From: Fistulifera solaris
Taxonomy: Eukaryota; Bacillariophyta; Bacillariophyceae; Naviculales; Stauroneidaceae
Reading direction: 5' to 3'
DNA length: 64,000 nucleotides
NCBI GenBank assembly: GCA_030295235.1
Contig: AP026148.1
Coordinates: 62,001 to 126,000 of the forward strand
The first letter of the stretch is position 1; every line of letters begins with the position of its first letter. Shown in pieces: positions 1 through 9,305 of this stretch. Both the position numbers and the translations under genes were made by a program. Under the pieces are notes generated by a model that was not told the DNA's origin, searched no databases, and saw nothing but the letters and a program-made list of their open reading frames with translations.

Positions 1-2770
1 ACTGTGCGTAATGCAATGCAGCCAATCCCTTTTCTGAGATAACTCGATTCTGTGCATCCTGTCCAGAAGAAGCCAAATTCGTCAAGCTCAACAAGGCTTC
101 AAACTGTTGTAAATCTTTGGCATGAATGTCGCGTACAAGCGTAAGGAGAGGCTTGATGCTTCCAAGGCGTTGGGCGGCTGTCAACAGCGAAGGGTTGGTG
201 GTGATAAGTAACTTAGCAATAACATGACGAGCTTTGCGAAGCGTGTTGACTAGCGTGGGTGATGGCTGATCGTTTGTTTTATCGAAAGCGATACATCTAG
301 ATAAAACTCCTTGCTGAATCAATAAACCACGGACTGACGCTTCGTCGGCCATCCGCATCCATGTGGTCACAATTTGTTCCATCGTTGCTTCTGATGTAAG
401 ATTGGATTCGGATAAGCCAACCAGCGCGCGAGGCACTTGGGCTGAGGCACATTTGCGAATGCGTTCACGGCATGCTTCTGGTGTATCTGTATCTTTCTGC
501 ATTTCTAGTAAATCTTTCTCTTCTTCTGTCTTCCCCATTTTCTGTAGTTCATCGTACTGCTCCATTGTCACCTCTTTACCTTCAAATGCTTCTTTGCGCA
601 TTTGTAATTGCGTCACACATACCAGCTGAAATAAGTTTGCCATGGCAAATGCGCTTGTTGTGTTCGTCGTATTCGCGTTCTTATTGTTCGAAGCGAGCTG
701 GTCGCATAGTTGCACCAATCGTTCCAATGCAGGGCGCGATGCACCCGATGACCGAAATCCTGCAGCCAGTTCTTCTTTCATATCCGTGTGAGCCACTAGG
801 TAAGAGATCATTTCAATGCCACGCTCCATTGTGGCCGTGGTCGGGGAAGCAGCTGAAGTCAAGGCTGTCAACGACTTTTTCTTGTCAATCCCGCTCTTTT
901 CTTCCGCCTTCGTTGCCTCATCCGGGATGTCTTCTAATAAATCACATGCAGCCACAAGCAGTCCCATTCGTTCAAAATCTCCAGTTTCCTTATCACTCAG
1001 TCCCAATTTGGCGATGCAGGCTGCTGCCCCTCCTTTGATTTCACGATAGGGTGATTGCATGAGGATTGTCATCGTTCCTCCATCGACCCACTGCGCTATT
1101 TGGCCTCTTGCTGTTTCAATTGTCGATGCACCACTCAGAACTTCGCTGGCGCAATGCATTGCCGCAACATGTTCTGACCGAATCATTGCCGGTATTTCTA
1201 CATCCATCGCTTGCCAGGTCGACAGAGCCCAGGCACTTAATTCTTTTATATTGACCATCAATATGGCGGCAGTCAACAACGCATGCTGCATGGCGAGATG
1301 CAGATCCTGAGTCGAGAAACCGTACATATCGTCAATCTTTTCGTCTTCCTCTACTTCCATGATGGCTTGAATCTTTGGAGATTCTAGTAGTGGTGCCAAA
1401 ATTAGTTGAGTGTTCTCGGTTTCAACCGCTTCCAAAGCCCGAATCCAGCGACCCACAACTACAATCAATTCTCGTCGCAACGGAAATGCTGCAGGTTCGC
1501 AACACTCACGAAACAGCAGTTGTCGCAATTGACTGTTCACATCCAGTAATTGACGACTTCGCTCATACGCCCACGCCTGGTCACGTGTCTTGCGCTCCGT
1601 TTCATGTTTACGATGGACTGCCAACTCTTGGGCGGTCATCGAGCGAGTATCGGGTTGCAAATTAGGAAGTGTTGGGTCCGTATGATGATCCAAGGAAGAT
1701 CGAATCCAAACATACCGCTCTGTTCCGCACGTCCAAGTACTCAGTACATCCAACACCGCACGAACGATCAACTCGTGAGTTTCGTCTGAATTATTGCTTT
1801 CCAACGATTCCAGCACGACACGACAAGACTGCTCCAATAGATCACGCTGAACATACGACTCCTTCAAAACAACGCGGTTTGCTTCATCGTCTCTATCCAC
1901 ATGCAAGCAAATACGTGACCATAAGGCCAGACAACTAATCATGACGTCCGTTTGCTTCGCGGCAGCCGCTTCTTGCACACGTATCTTCAACCACTCCTGC
2001 GTGTCGGCTGCACGAAAGTGCTTTTGACAAAAAGCAGGGTGTTGTGCGGCGCGACTGAGTACAAGAATGACACCATGACCGTCGTAATCGATTTGTCGAA
2101 AGACATCGAGCGGCAGTTCCATGCTGACCTGGACCAAGTCGTCGTTTAAGAGAGCGAGTAGCTTTTGAAAGAGTACCGTTGCTTCCTTTTGCGATGGTCG
2201 CTGTTGCAGTTCCTTCATAATTTTTGCAACTGGACTGTTATTTTGATTCGCGTTTTGTGTTTTGTGAATCATCCGTATCGTTTGAAGCAAATCCTGTGCC
2301 TGTTTGTTCGTCGGCTCATACTGCAAAAGACGAAGCAAATCTTTCGCCGCATCTTGCAGCAAGTCATGTTTCTTACTATCGTCGCTGGGATCCTTCTGCT
2401 GATCTTGTGTTGCAGATTGAATCGTAAAGGTCATCCAGAGAGCTTTAGCTCGTCGAAACCACAATTTGCACAAAAGAGATGTCGGCAGATCTGCGTGAGG
2501 ATTCTCTTCGGTGATGCGAAATGCTTTTGAGCAGTCGTCAATGCAATCCTGATACTGCATTACATTGAGAAAGCACATGGCTCGATTCGAAAGCAGAGTA
2601 GCTTGGAGTGTGAGAGCATCTTTCGGCAAGCCACCGACACATCGATTGAGCGCGACGAGACCTTGACCGTACGACGCGATGGCCGACGACCAATCCTTGC
2701 TTTGAAAATGCGCATTGCCGATAGTTTTGGCTTGTTCGGCTTGCTCGATGTAACTTTGATCAGACGGCAT
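1..2770 (-). CDS. UNC-45-like myosin chaperone (TPR + UCS), 3' end outside window
   Basis: Reading the minus strand from the ATG at 2770-2768 gives about 923 codons without a stop, running off the window at base 1. Residues about 5-110 form TPR-type helices (for example SNRAMCFL, and WFRRAKALW later on). A long, mostly helical armadillo-like region follows, and the last residues seen include QFEALLSLTNLAS, the kind of motif found in the UCS domain of UNC-45 proteins. UNC-45 proteins use the TPRs to bind Hsp90/Hsp70 and the UCS domain to fold myosin motor domains. The visible length is already near that of animal UNC-45, so only a short C-terminus should be missing. A myosin heavy-chain gene lies 6.5 kb away on the same strand. 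It could be another TPR-ARM co-chaperone, but the order of domains favours UNC-45. Confidence 0.75.
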   Translation of the reverse strand, partial: MPSDQSYIEQAEQAKTIGNAHFQSKDWSSAIASYGQGLVALNRCVGGLPKDALTLQATLLSNRAMCFLNVMQYQDCIDDCSKAFRITEENPHADLPTSLLCKLWFRRAKALWMTFTIQSATQDQQKDPSDDSKKHDLLQDAAKDLLRLLQYEPTNKQAQDLLQTIRMIHKTQNANQNNSPVAKIMKELQQRPSQKEATVLFQKLLALLNDDLVQVSMELPLDVFRQIDYDGHGVILVLSRAAQHPAFCQKHFRAADTQEWLKIRVQEAAAAKQTDVMISCLALWSRICLHVDRDDEANRVVLKESYVQRDLLEQSCRVVLESLESNNSDETHELIVRAVLDVLSTWTCGTERYVWIRSSLDHHTDPTLPNLQPDTRSMTAQELAVHRKHETERKTRDQAWAYERSRQLLDVNSQLRQLLFRECCEPAAFPLRRELIVVVGRWIRALEAVETENTQLILAPLLESPKIQAIMEVEEDEKIDDMYGFSTQDLHLAMQHALLTAAILMVNIKELSAWALSTWQAMDVEIPAMIRSEHVAAMHCASEVLSGASTIETARGQIAQWVDGGTMTILMQSPYREIKGGAAACIAKLGLSDKETGDFERMGLLVAACDLLEDIPDEATKAEEKSGIDKKKSLTALTSAASPTTATMERGIEMISYLVAHTDMKEELAAGFRSSGASRPALERLVQLCDQLASNNKNANTTNTTSAFAMANLFQLVCVTQLQMRKEAFEGKEVTMEQYDELQKMGKTEEEKDLLEMQKDTDTPEACRERIRKCASAQVPRALVGLSESNLTSEATMEQIVTTWMRMADEASVRGLLIQQGVLSRCIAFDKTNDQPSPTLVNTLRKARHVIAKLLITTNPSLLTAAQRLGSIKPLLTLVRDIHAKDLQQFEALLSLTNLASSGQDAQNRVISEKGLAALHYAQ

Positions 2771-4135
2771 GAGAGAGGTTCAGAAGAATAAAACTCAAGA
2801 TAGTTATAACAAGAATACCAACTTCATCGTGACTTTAATGAGGGCAAGAATGGCGCGAACTAGAGAGTGTCTTGACAAGGAAAATGTCCCGATGACCCGA
2901 CGGACGGGAGTACGGACGAAACTCTTCATGTCATGACGTCAGTATATTCCACGTGGACCCATTGACAGACGGCCGACCGCGCGAAGCCTTCATTCGGCAC
3001 GACTGTGTTGGCACGCGCGAGTACCATTTACGAAAGAGTAAAAGAGAGGTACGAGTGACAGGCCTTTTCTGCAAAGATCGCACCAATCAGAACCTTCGAA
3101 TGAGCAATGACGCACTTGATTGGGTTCTGCGTGTCAAGCTATGACTCCATGAAAGTGTATGGCTAATTTTTTCTACTTTCGTATTCATTCTGGATCGCTT
3201 TCTGTACATCTCGTAGAAAAGCCTACGAGAAGATCCAAACCCACGCAGAGCCATCCAACGAGATCCAGGTTTATGATGACCCTTGCAAGGACGCTCGCTC
3301 TTTTTTTCGGGGAGATTTGCATGGCCTTCATTTTCTTTTCGGTGGTGCTCCGCACACCTCGTCGCGCACAAGATCGAAAAAATCATGGCGTCGTTCGAAT
3401 TCCGTTCCATTTTATCACTCTAAATTTGTAAGTACTTTTGGTTTGTTTCACGCTCCATCGTAGTGAATTTCCTCGTCCACCAGTACCGTATCACGTCCGC
3501 CGCATCACCCAGCGAGATCACCATGGCGGCTTGGAGGGAAATTGAAGCGGCTTTTTTTCTTGTTTAGTTGAAAAGCATCGCTTCAGGAGTCTCTCAGCTA
3601 CGAAAGTGATCGGCCTTTGAAAGGAAACTCGCAAATGTTTCAACAATTCTGTCATAGAGAGATGTTGCAAAAAGGGCGGGAACTCTCATCCAGCTCGTTT
3701 GAATGCTCCACACGATTGAACTGTATGTGCTCGAGAACTGGAGCTGATCACTTTATTTTCGTTGAGGACGATGTTCTATCTGAAATAACGTTGCAGAGGA
3801 AGCCCTGGGATGCCATGGTGTCCTGAATGGGAGGATTCAGCAAGACAACTACGTTCAGATATTTTTCTCGTTGGTTTTTGTACTGCGAAGCACGTAGGGC
3901 TCCCATCGTTATCATTGATAAGGATCATCCAGTGTTTGCGAGCGAAGATGGCTATAATCATGTTTGACTTGCCCTGAAAGGCCATCGTCGATCGATTCGT
4001 TCATTTTGTGAGCGATCTTGTCAATCATTGACTCACGCTGTTCATTCTTCTCTTTTCATATCGACACGAACTTTCATCAACAGGAAGCCATTCAACTTAC
4101 TATTGATATAGAATCCCGACTTTCTATAAATCAGG
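2771..4135. other. Intergenic region between divergent UNC-45-like and p300-like genes
   Basis: This 1.36 kb stretch separates two divergent genes and probably holds both promoters. Short open frames on both strands at 3087-3431 overlap each other and resemble no family, so I do not call them genes. The only motif I would name is the TGACGTCA palindrome at 2934-2941. Confidence 0.6.
2934..2941. promoter_or_regulatory. CRE-like palindrome TGACGTCA
   Basis: A perfect 8-base TGACGTCA lies 164 bases upstream of the UNC-45-like start codon. In diatoms TGACGT/ACGTCA cores are known CO2/cAMP-responsive elements bound by bZIP factors. An 8-mer is easily found by chance, so the role here is an inference. 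Confidence 0.3.
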
Positions 4136-7100
4136 ATGACGGTGGGAACCGCTTCTGGTGGTCCTTCTGCGACTGCCGACGTTCATATTACAAGAAGAAT
4201 CATCTCTTCGATCGTCTGTCGTGAAGATGCCGATGTCGAGGTGGACGCGAAGAACGAATACAAGCATGTCGCTCATCCTGCACATCATCTAGCACTGCGT
4301 CGACAAGTATCCAACGAGGTGCTGTCCTCCTGTGGAAGCGACGATGACAGTGTCCCACTCAAGAAACCTCCTTCCCATAACTCAGCTTCCTCGTCTCCGG
4401 TGCACTGCTGTCATCCCGCGAACACGGAGAATAACTTCTTGCCGCGCAAGCGTCTTTTCACCAATCCTCTCCATGATACGAAGATGTTTGAGCACCACAA
4501 GCGAGCCCTGCAACTTGAGGCCGAACTGCAGCCCCTTCGTCTCATTCTTTCGCGACTCATGGCTCATCCCATTCACAATCGAAAAGGGTTGTTTAATACA
4601 CCAGTTGATCCTGTAGCGCTGGGTTTGCTGGACTATTACACTGTCATCACAAAGCCCATGGACTTTGGGACGATCAAGGCGCGGTTGCATGCTCTGGCCT
4701 TTTCGTCGCGCGAGCAAGTTGTAAAGGATATTCGTCTCGTTCTTCAAAATGCGATGACATACAATCCTCCTCATCACATTGTGCATTCGTCTGCAATGAA
4801 GCTGATGGCCTTTTTCGAAGAGCAGTTGAGTGCGTTTTGTCCAGATATGGCACTCGATCCGGTTGCGGTTGGCGGATCCGCTTCAGTTGCAGCGGTGGAA
4901 CCCTCTGTACATAGTAATCAAGCCACCCGCTGCAACACCGGTTCTGAAGAATTGTTACGTGATGTACCGAACAAACGCAAGAAACGAGGCACTCGTGTCA
5001 TCACAGGACATGACTGTTTTTCTTGTCAGGGGCGCACGTGCGCTGTATGCCAACAAGGTTGTCTCCATTTGGAGCCGACGCTGCTCATTTGTAATGGTTT
5101 CGCCTGCGCAGGAGCTCGCATTCGCAAAGCTGCCACCTATTACATTGCACCGGATGGAAACCGACAGTATTGTCAGAAGTGTTACATCGGATTACCGGCT
5201 ACTCTTCCCGATAATCGTTACAAGGCAGACTTGCTCAAGCGAAAAAACGACGAAGAAACGGTGGAGCGTTGGTTGACCTGTGTCAAGTGTCAACGGGGTG
5301 TTCACGCCGTGTGTGTCTTGCACAACGAGTATTTAGATGCTGCGGATACCTTTGAATGTCCCGAGTGCGTATCGATGGTAGTTATTCACGAACCGTCCGT
5401 CAAGTGCGTAGAATCAAATACCAGTTACACATTTGCGAGTGGCGAGGATTTGCCTGTTCGAATGTCAGACCTCATGTGTTCGTCGATGCATAATTCCTCG
5501 TACACTGCGGACAGTCTTCCCGAAACGATTGAATCTGCGTTCCTCCAGTGTAAAGTCCGAGAACGGATGATTCTTCCCGATTACCCCAACGCCGAAAAGA
5601 CTGTAACGGTTCGCGTCATTTCAGATTGCGCGCGTGCCTTCACTGTCCCGGATGTGATCCGCAAGCACTTTTGCATGCCCACAACGCAAGGAATGCCGCC
5701 GCAACGTGTTCACTATAGATCGAAAGCCATCGTTTTGTTTCAAAAGATTGACGGATTGGATGTCTGTATTTTTTGCATGTACGTTCAAGAATATGACGGC
5801 CAGGACGAGTACGAAGATGCTTCGAGTCCAGTGGATACGAAGAAGCGCGTCTACATTGCGTACATTGATTCGGTTGAGCACTTTCAGCCTCGCGCTTGTC
5901 GCACCAAAGTTTACCAAGAACTGCTTGTGAGTTACCTTGCTTCAGCACGCAAGCGCGGCTACGATACCGCTCATATCTGGGCGTGTCCACCGTCTCGAGG
6001 AAACTCTTTTGTTTTCTGGAATCATCCTGCTTCTCAAAGAACACCTACACGTGAACGCCTCGTCGCGTGGTATCATGATGCACTGAGCCGCGCTGTTGAG
6101 TGCGGCGTCGTCACTGATATCCAGAGCTTGTACGAAAGTGAGTTTCAGGGACGCTTGGAACCTTTGGAAGGTACCGATGCAGTCCTTGGCTCTAAAATGG
6201 AGTGTCCTCCGCTGCTGGATGGTGACTTTTGGGTCGAAGAAGCAGTGCGCGTACATCAACTTCATTCTCAACGCGTCCTCAGAATCACCAAGATCGATTC
6301 TTGCGACAAGCGCCTTTGTCCAGCTACCGAAGTTGCTAATGTTTTGAGAGACAAGATTTTGGCCCATCCCATCTCGACTTTCTTTCGCCGGCCCGTCAAC
6401 GCGGCGGCGCTCAAGTTGAAAGACTATCATGACATTATCACGCGGCCCATGGATTTGGGCACAGTGTATTCTCAACTTGTCCTTGGTGAATACATCACGT
6501 TGCGAGATGTTGTCCGAGATGTCGAACTTGTCATATCAAATGCTACTACATACAATCCTTCCGGTAATGTGGTGCATGTGAACGCTCTTGAATTACATCG
6601 GCTATTTTTCAGAGAGATCGAAGCACTTGTGTCTAAGTGGTCGGCAACGACTTTATCTTGGGAAGTATTTGCGTCGATGAGCATGAACTTGGATCACACC
6701 CTACCGTGCACAAGTACGGAACCTTTACTCAACACTGTGGCACCTGATTCTTATGTTGAGAAAACAGAAAAGTCGTTGGATAAGCCTGAAGTGCATCTTC
6801 TCTCCGGCGGCGCTGACGCTGTTCAGAGAAGGATGGTCGGCAACGACGTTTGGCTTTTAGACAAGCGCAATCCACTCAAGAATCCCCAGCCGAAGAGCAA
6901 TCCTCGTCGAAGAAAGTCGGTACCTAATGAATTAAATGACGAGCCTCCAGCAAAGCGAAGGCGACAGTCCTGGCTAGCGGAAGAGGTCGGCGCTTCCGTT
7001 CGCTTGCATCGTACTTGTTTCTTCAGCTGTTCCCTCACACCTACAAATGAACAAGAAAAAACCTACGAACAATATACTCAAAACTACACACCTTCTACTA

Positions 7101-7483
7101 TCGATCGGCATGTGTCCTCGTCAACGATTGCAGACATGAGACATGCACTACTTGAATTCTCCCAATTTCGCAACTTAGAGTTCGACACTCTCCGCCACGC
7201 CAAGTATAGCTCCGCGATTTTGCTGTTTCATCTTCACCACGATCGAGCACCTGGAACGATCCCTGAGTGCTCCTCTTGTTCGAAGCCCATCGCTGATGTC
7301 CGTTGGCATCGTCTGTCACGTGTCACGGAACGACGATTGTTTCAAGCAGTGCGCCATCCCGTTGGACGGCGACCGAAACGCACGAAACCGTATGAACCGG
7401 AAGAACTGTGCGAGGCGTGCCACACGACGTCCTCCGATCCGGATGATTTTATTCCAATCCCGGTGTCTTTTAACGCGGCGTAG
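4136..7483 (+). CDS. p300/CBP-type histone acetyltransferase with two bromodomains
   Basis: 1115 residues, ATG at 4136. Order seen: bromodomain about 135-225 (DYYTVITKPMDFGTIKARL); cysteine-rich CBP/p300 RING about 288-365 (ATYYIAPDGNRQYCQKCY); PHD finger about 380-412 (CQRGVHAVCVLH, then CPEC); first half of the KAT11 catalytic domain about 470-700, with VYIAYIDSV, GHIWACPP-like AHIWACPPSRG and RLVAWYHDAL, which keep the Trp and Tyr used in p300 catalysis; a second bromodomain about 738-825 (DYHDIITRPMDLGTVYSQL); then LEFDTLRHAKYSS about 1013, matching the C-terminal part of the p300 catalytic domain, and a degenerate ZZ-like finger (CSSC, RWHR, CEAC). It should acetylate histones and transcription factors in the nucleus. 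The second bromodomain sits inside the catalytic domain, where human p300 has its autoinhibitory loop. Basic stretches near 925-945 (PRRRKS, PAKRRRQS) could be nuclear localisation signals. Confidence 0.9.
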   Translation: MTVGTASGGPSATADVHITRRIISSIVCREDADVEVDAKNEYKHVAHPAHHLALRRQVSNEVLSSCGSDDDSVPLKKPPSHNSASSSPVHCCHPANTENNFLPRKRLFTNPLHDTKMFEHHKRALQLEAELQPLRLILSRLMAHPIHNRKGLFNTPVDPVALGLLDYYTVITKPMDFGTIKARLHALAFSSREQVVKDIRLVLQNAMTYNPPHHIVHSSAMKLMAFFEEQLSAFCPDMALDPVAVGGSASVAAVEPSVHSNQATRCNTGSEELLRDVPNKRKKRGTRVITGHDCFSCQGRTCAVCQQGCLHLEPTLLICNGFACAGARIRKAATYYIAPDGNRQYCQKCYIGLPATLPDNRYKADLLKRKNDEETVERWLTCVKCQRGVHAVCVLHNEYLDAADTFECPECVSMVVIHEPSVKCVESNTSYTFASGEDLPVRMSDLMCSSMHNSSYTADSLPETIESAFLQCKVRERMILPDYPNAEKTVTVRVISDCARAFTVPDVIRKHFCMPTTQGMPPQRVHYRSKAIVLFQKIDGLDVCIFCMYVQEYDGQDEYEDASSPVDTKKRVYIAYIDSVEHFQPRACRTKVYQELLVSYLASARKRGYDTAHIWACPPSRGNSFVFWNHPASQRTPTRERLVAWYHDALSRAVECGVVTDIQSLYESEFQGRLEPLEGTDAVLGSKMECPPLLDGDFWVEEAVRVHQLHSQRVLRITKIDSCDKRLCPATEVANVLRDKILAHPISTFFRRPVNAAALKLKDYHDIITRPMDLGTVYSQLVLGEYITLRDVVRDVELVISNATTYNPSGNVVHVNALELHRLFFREIEALVSKWSATTLSWEVFASMSMNLDHTLPCTSTEPLLNTVAPDSYVEKTEKSLDKPEVHLLSGGADAVQRRMVGNDVWLLDKRNPLKNPQPKSNPRRRKSVPNELNDEPPAKRRRQSWLAEEVGASVRLHRTCFFSCSLTPTNEQEKTYEQYTQNYTPSTIDRHVSSSTIADMRHALLEFSQFRNLEFDTLRHAKYSSAILLFHLHHDRAPGTIPECSSCSKPIADVRWHRLSRVTERRLFQAVRHPVGRRPKRTKPYEPEELCEACHTTSSDPDDFIPIPVSFNAA

Positions 7484-8072
7484 CTTACGATACGCTTCCA
7501 TCAGTTTAGAGTTACTACTTAGCGATTTGAGTCATTGATTTCTGATTGCCAAAAGGATGTCTTAGGAAATGATGTGCTTGATCTTCGCTCGGACCAATAT
7601 GTTCTAAAGGGGGATACATTTAATTCAGGTAGTTTTCTTTTCCATAGCGACATCACAGTGTCTCGATTTTTCGAGCTGGACTTTACTGAACTACGGTTAC
7701 TCCAGCAAAGAGTGGTAGACTGAATGTTGAAATATTGGTGCCAATACATTCAGCGGCAATTTAGACCTAGCGAAAAGCGTTGCGAATCATCGTTATGCTT
7801 CCTAATTTACTATTAACCAAACTGTACGCGGAACAATACAACGACTGTGTTTCAGTCATGAATCATGAATCACGATGCGATACTTGATTAATGATTTCTC
7901 AGTATGCCGTCTGTTTGGCGTCCGCCACAGTTCCATCACCACGAAGAAATGCCGCGTTAATGCAAACGTCACGCAACACGCAAAACATCGTCTTACAACA
8001 TTCGATTGACAAACCATCAAAAACAACAAGAACAAGAGGAAATATAATCAAGTTTTCTTTTCACCGTTCACC
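7484..8072. other. Intergenic, AT-rich
   Basis: 589 bases between two genes on the plus strand. The stretch just before the next ATG is A-rich and probably carries the promoter and 5' leader. I see no further gene. Confidence 0.5.
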
Positions 8073-9167
8073 ATGAAGATGAAAAGAACACTTTTTCTAT
8101 CATTAATAAGTCTATTCTCGTGGGAAAGCGCCGATAGTTTTCTGGTCTTGACGCCTTCTTTGCAAATAATTAACAATAGTATTTCGCGTCCTGTGACCTC
8201 ACTGGGAGCCATTGCAGCTTTAGCCAAGAAAGCCAAACAAAATGAACTTCGACAATATGTAGAAGCTGGCGTTCCCGATTCTGTCATGAAGATCTATCAA
8301 GAAATGCAAAACAGATATAAGAATATTGATTTGCTCGCAACGGACTTGCCCAACAAACTGCAACAAGAATTGACACGCCGCCGAGGAACGCTGACGATTA
8401 TCGCAGAATACAATCGTAAAACCCGATTCACAGATTCGGGAATTATCAAAGATCTCTATGATCCCGAAATTGTCAGTCCTATTTTTCGGGAATATCTCGC
8501 GAGTGCGATTGCCGTGACGGCCGATGAACGCATGGGAGCGTGTGATTATTCGACCTTGGAAGCTTTTGTAAAAGAACAAAAACGAGCGCATATGGAAGTT
8601 CCTGGTCCAATTATGGTTATTAATAATGATTTGATCCTGGATGAATTGCAAATTGCGCGTACGGTTGATGTCGGAGCCGATGCGGTTGTTTTATCGGCGG
8701 CAGTTCTGGAAAAGGATGAACTTGAAAAGTTGCTCAAATGCGCTGCCGCAGTTGAAGTGGAAGCTATTGTTGCGGTCACATCGGCGGAGCAAGCCCAACA
8801 AGCCATTGATATGGGGGCACGCATGATCTCAGTACAAGGAATTAGTGACAATGAAGAGCGCGCAGCATTATTGCAAAGTTTGAAAATGCCAGAGGGACGA
8901 ATTGTCACCACCATCTGCAACTTGGGTGCAGCAAAAGGTAAAGGGGATTTACAAGAAATCGAAGATGCTTGGTTTCTCAGAGACAAAGGTTACAACTCTA
9001 TTATTGTGGGAGAAACTCTATACAAATCTGGTTCGCTAGAGATTGAACACCCCGGAGTCATTATTCGAAGTATGAAATCGAAAAGTAGTCTTAAGTTTGC
9101 GTCTCCTAAAGCATCGAATGGCCGTGGAGAGGGCGCAAGAGAGTATCTTGGTGATATTTTGATGTAA
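8073..9167 (+). CDS. IGPS-fold pseudoenzyme, probably plastid-targeted
   Basis: 364 residues. The N-terminus has a hydrophobic signal peptide (LFLSLISLFSW) and then SADS-FLVL, like the diatom bipartite plastid presequence that cleaves just before a Phe. From residue about 100 the sequence follows the beta/alpha barrel of indole-3-glycerol-phosphate synthase: IIAEYNRKTRF, VINNDLILDELQI, GADAVVLSAAVL, EAIVAVTSAEQAQQAI, GARMISVQGIS, IIVGETLY. In true IGPS the equivalent positions carry two catalytic lysines, a catalytic Glu, an Asn and an ESGI motif; here they are Asn, Asn, Ala, a Gln/Gly pair and CNLG. It therefore keeps the fold and some phosphate-binding pattern (VGETL) but probably not the reaction of tryptophan synthesis. 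It converges with the myosin gene, 138 bases away. Confidence 0.75.
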   Translation: MKMKRTLFLSLISLFSWESADSFLVLTPSLQIINNSISRPVTSLGAIAALAKKAKQNELRQYVEAGVPDSVMKIYQEMQNRYKNIDLLATDLPNKLQQELTRRRGTLTIIAEYNRKTRFTDSGIIKDLYDPEIVSPIFREYLASAIAVTADERMGACDYSTLEAFVKEQKRAHMEVPGPIMVINNDLILDELQIARTVDVGADAVVLSAAVLEKDELEKLLKCAAAVEVEAIVAVTSAEQAQQAIDMGARMISVQGISDNEERAALLQSLKMPEGRIVTTICNLGAAKGKGDLQEIEDAWFLRDKGYNSIIVGETLYKSGSLEIEHPGVIIRSMKSKSSLKFASPKASNGRGEGAREYLGDILM

Positions 9168-9305
9168 TGCGCACTGCATTTATGAAGTGATGACGACATA
9201 CGAATTTTGTAATCGTATCGAGTTGTCTCTTGATAATTGTTGAAGCAACTTTGGCGCATAATTACTAGCATACCCATGTTAATGAGTTAAATTTGACTAT
9301 TCTAA

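Noticed and set aside
363-2791. Many plus-strand open frames of 60-190 codons
   Set aside because: They are antisense shadows of the continuous UNC-45-like minus-strand frame and show no domain.
3087-3431. Opposed open frames of 90-107 codons
   Set aside because: They overlap each other, have no recognisable features and lie in a promoter region.
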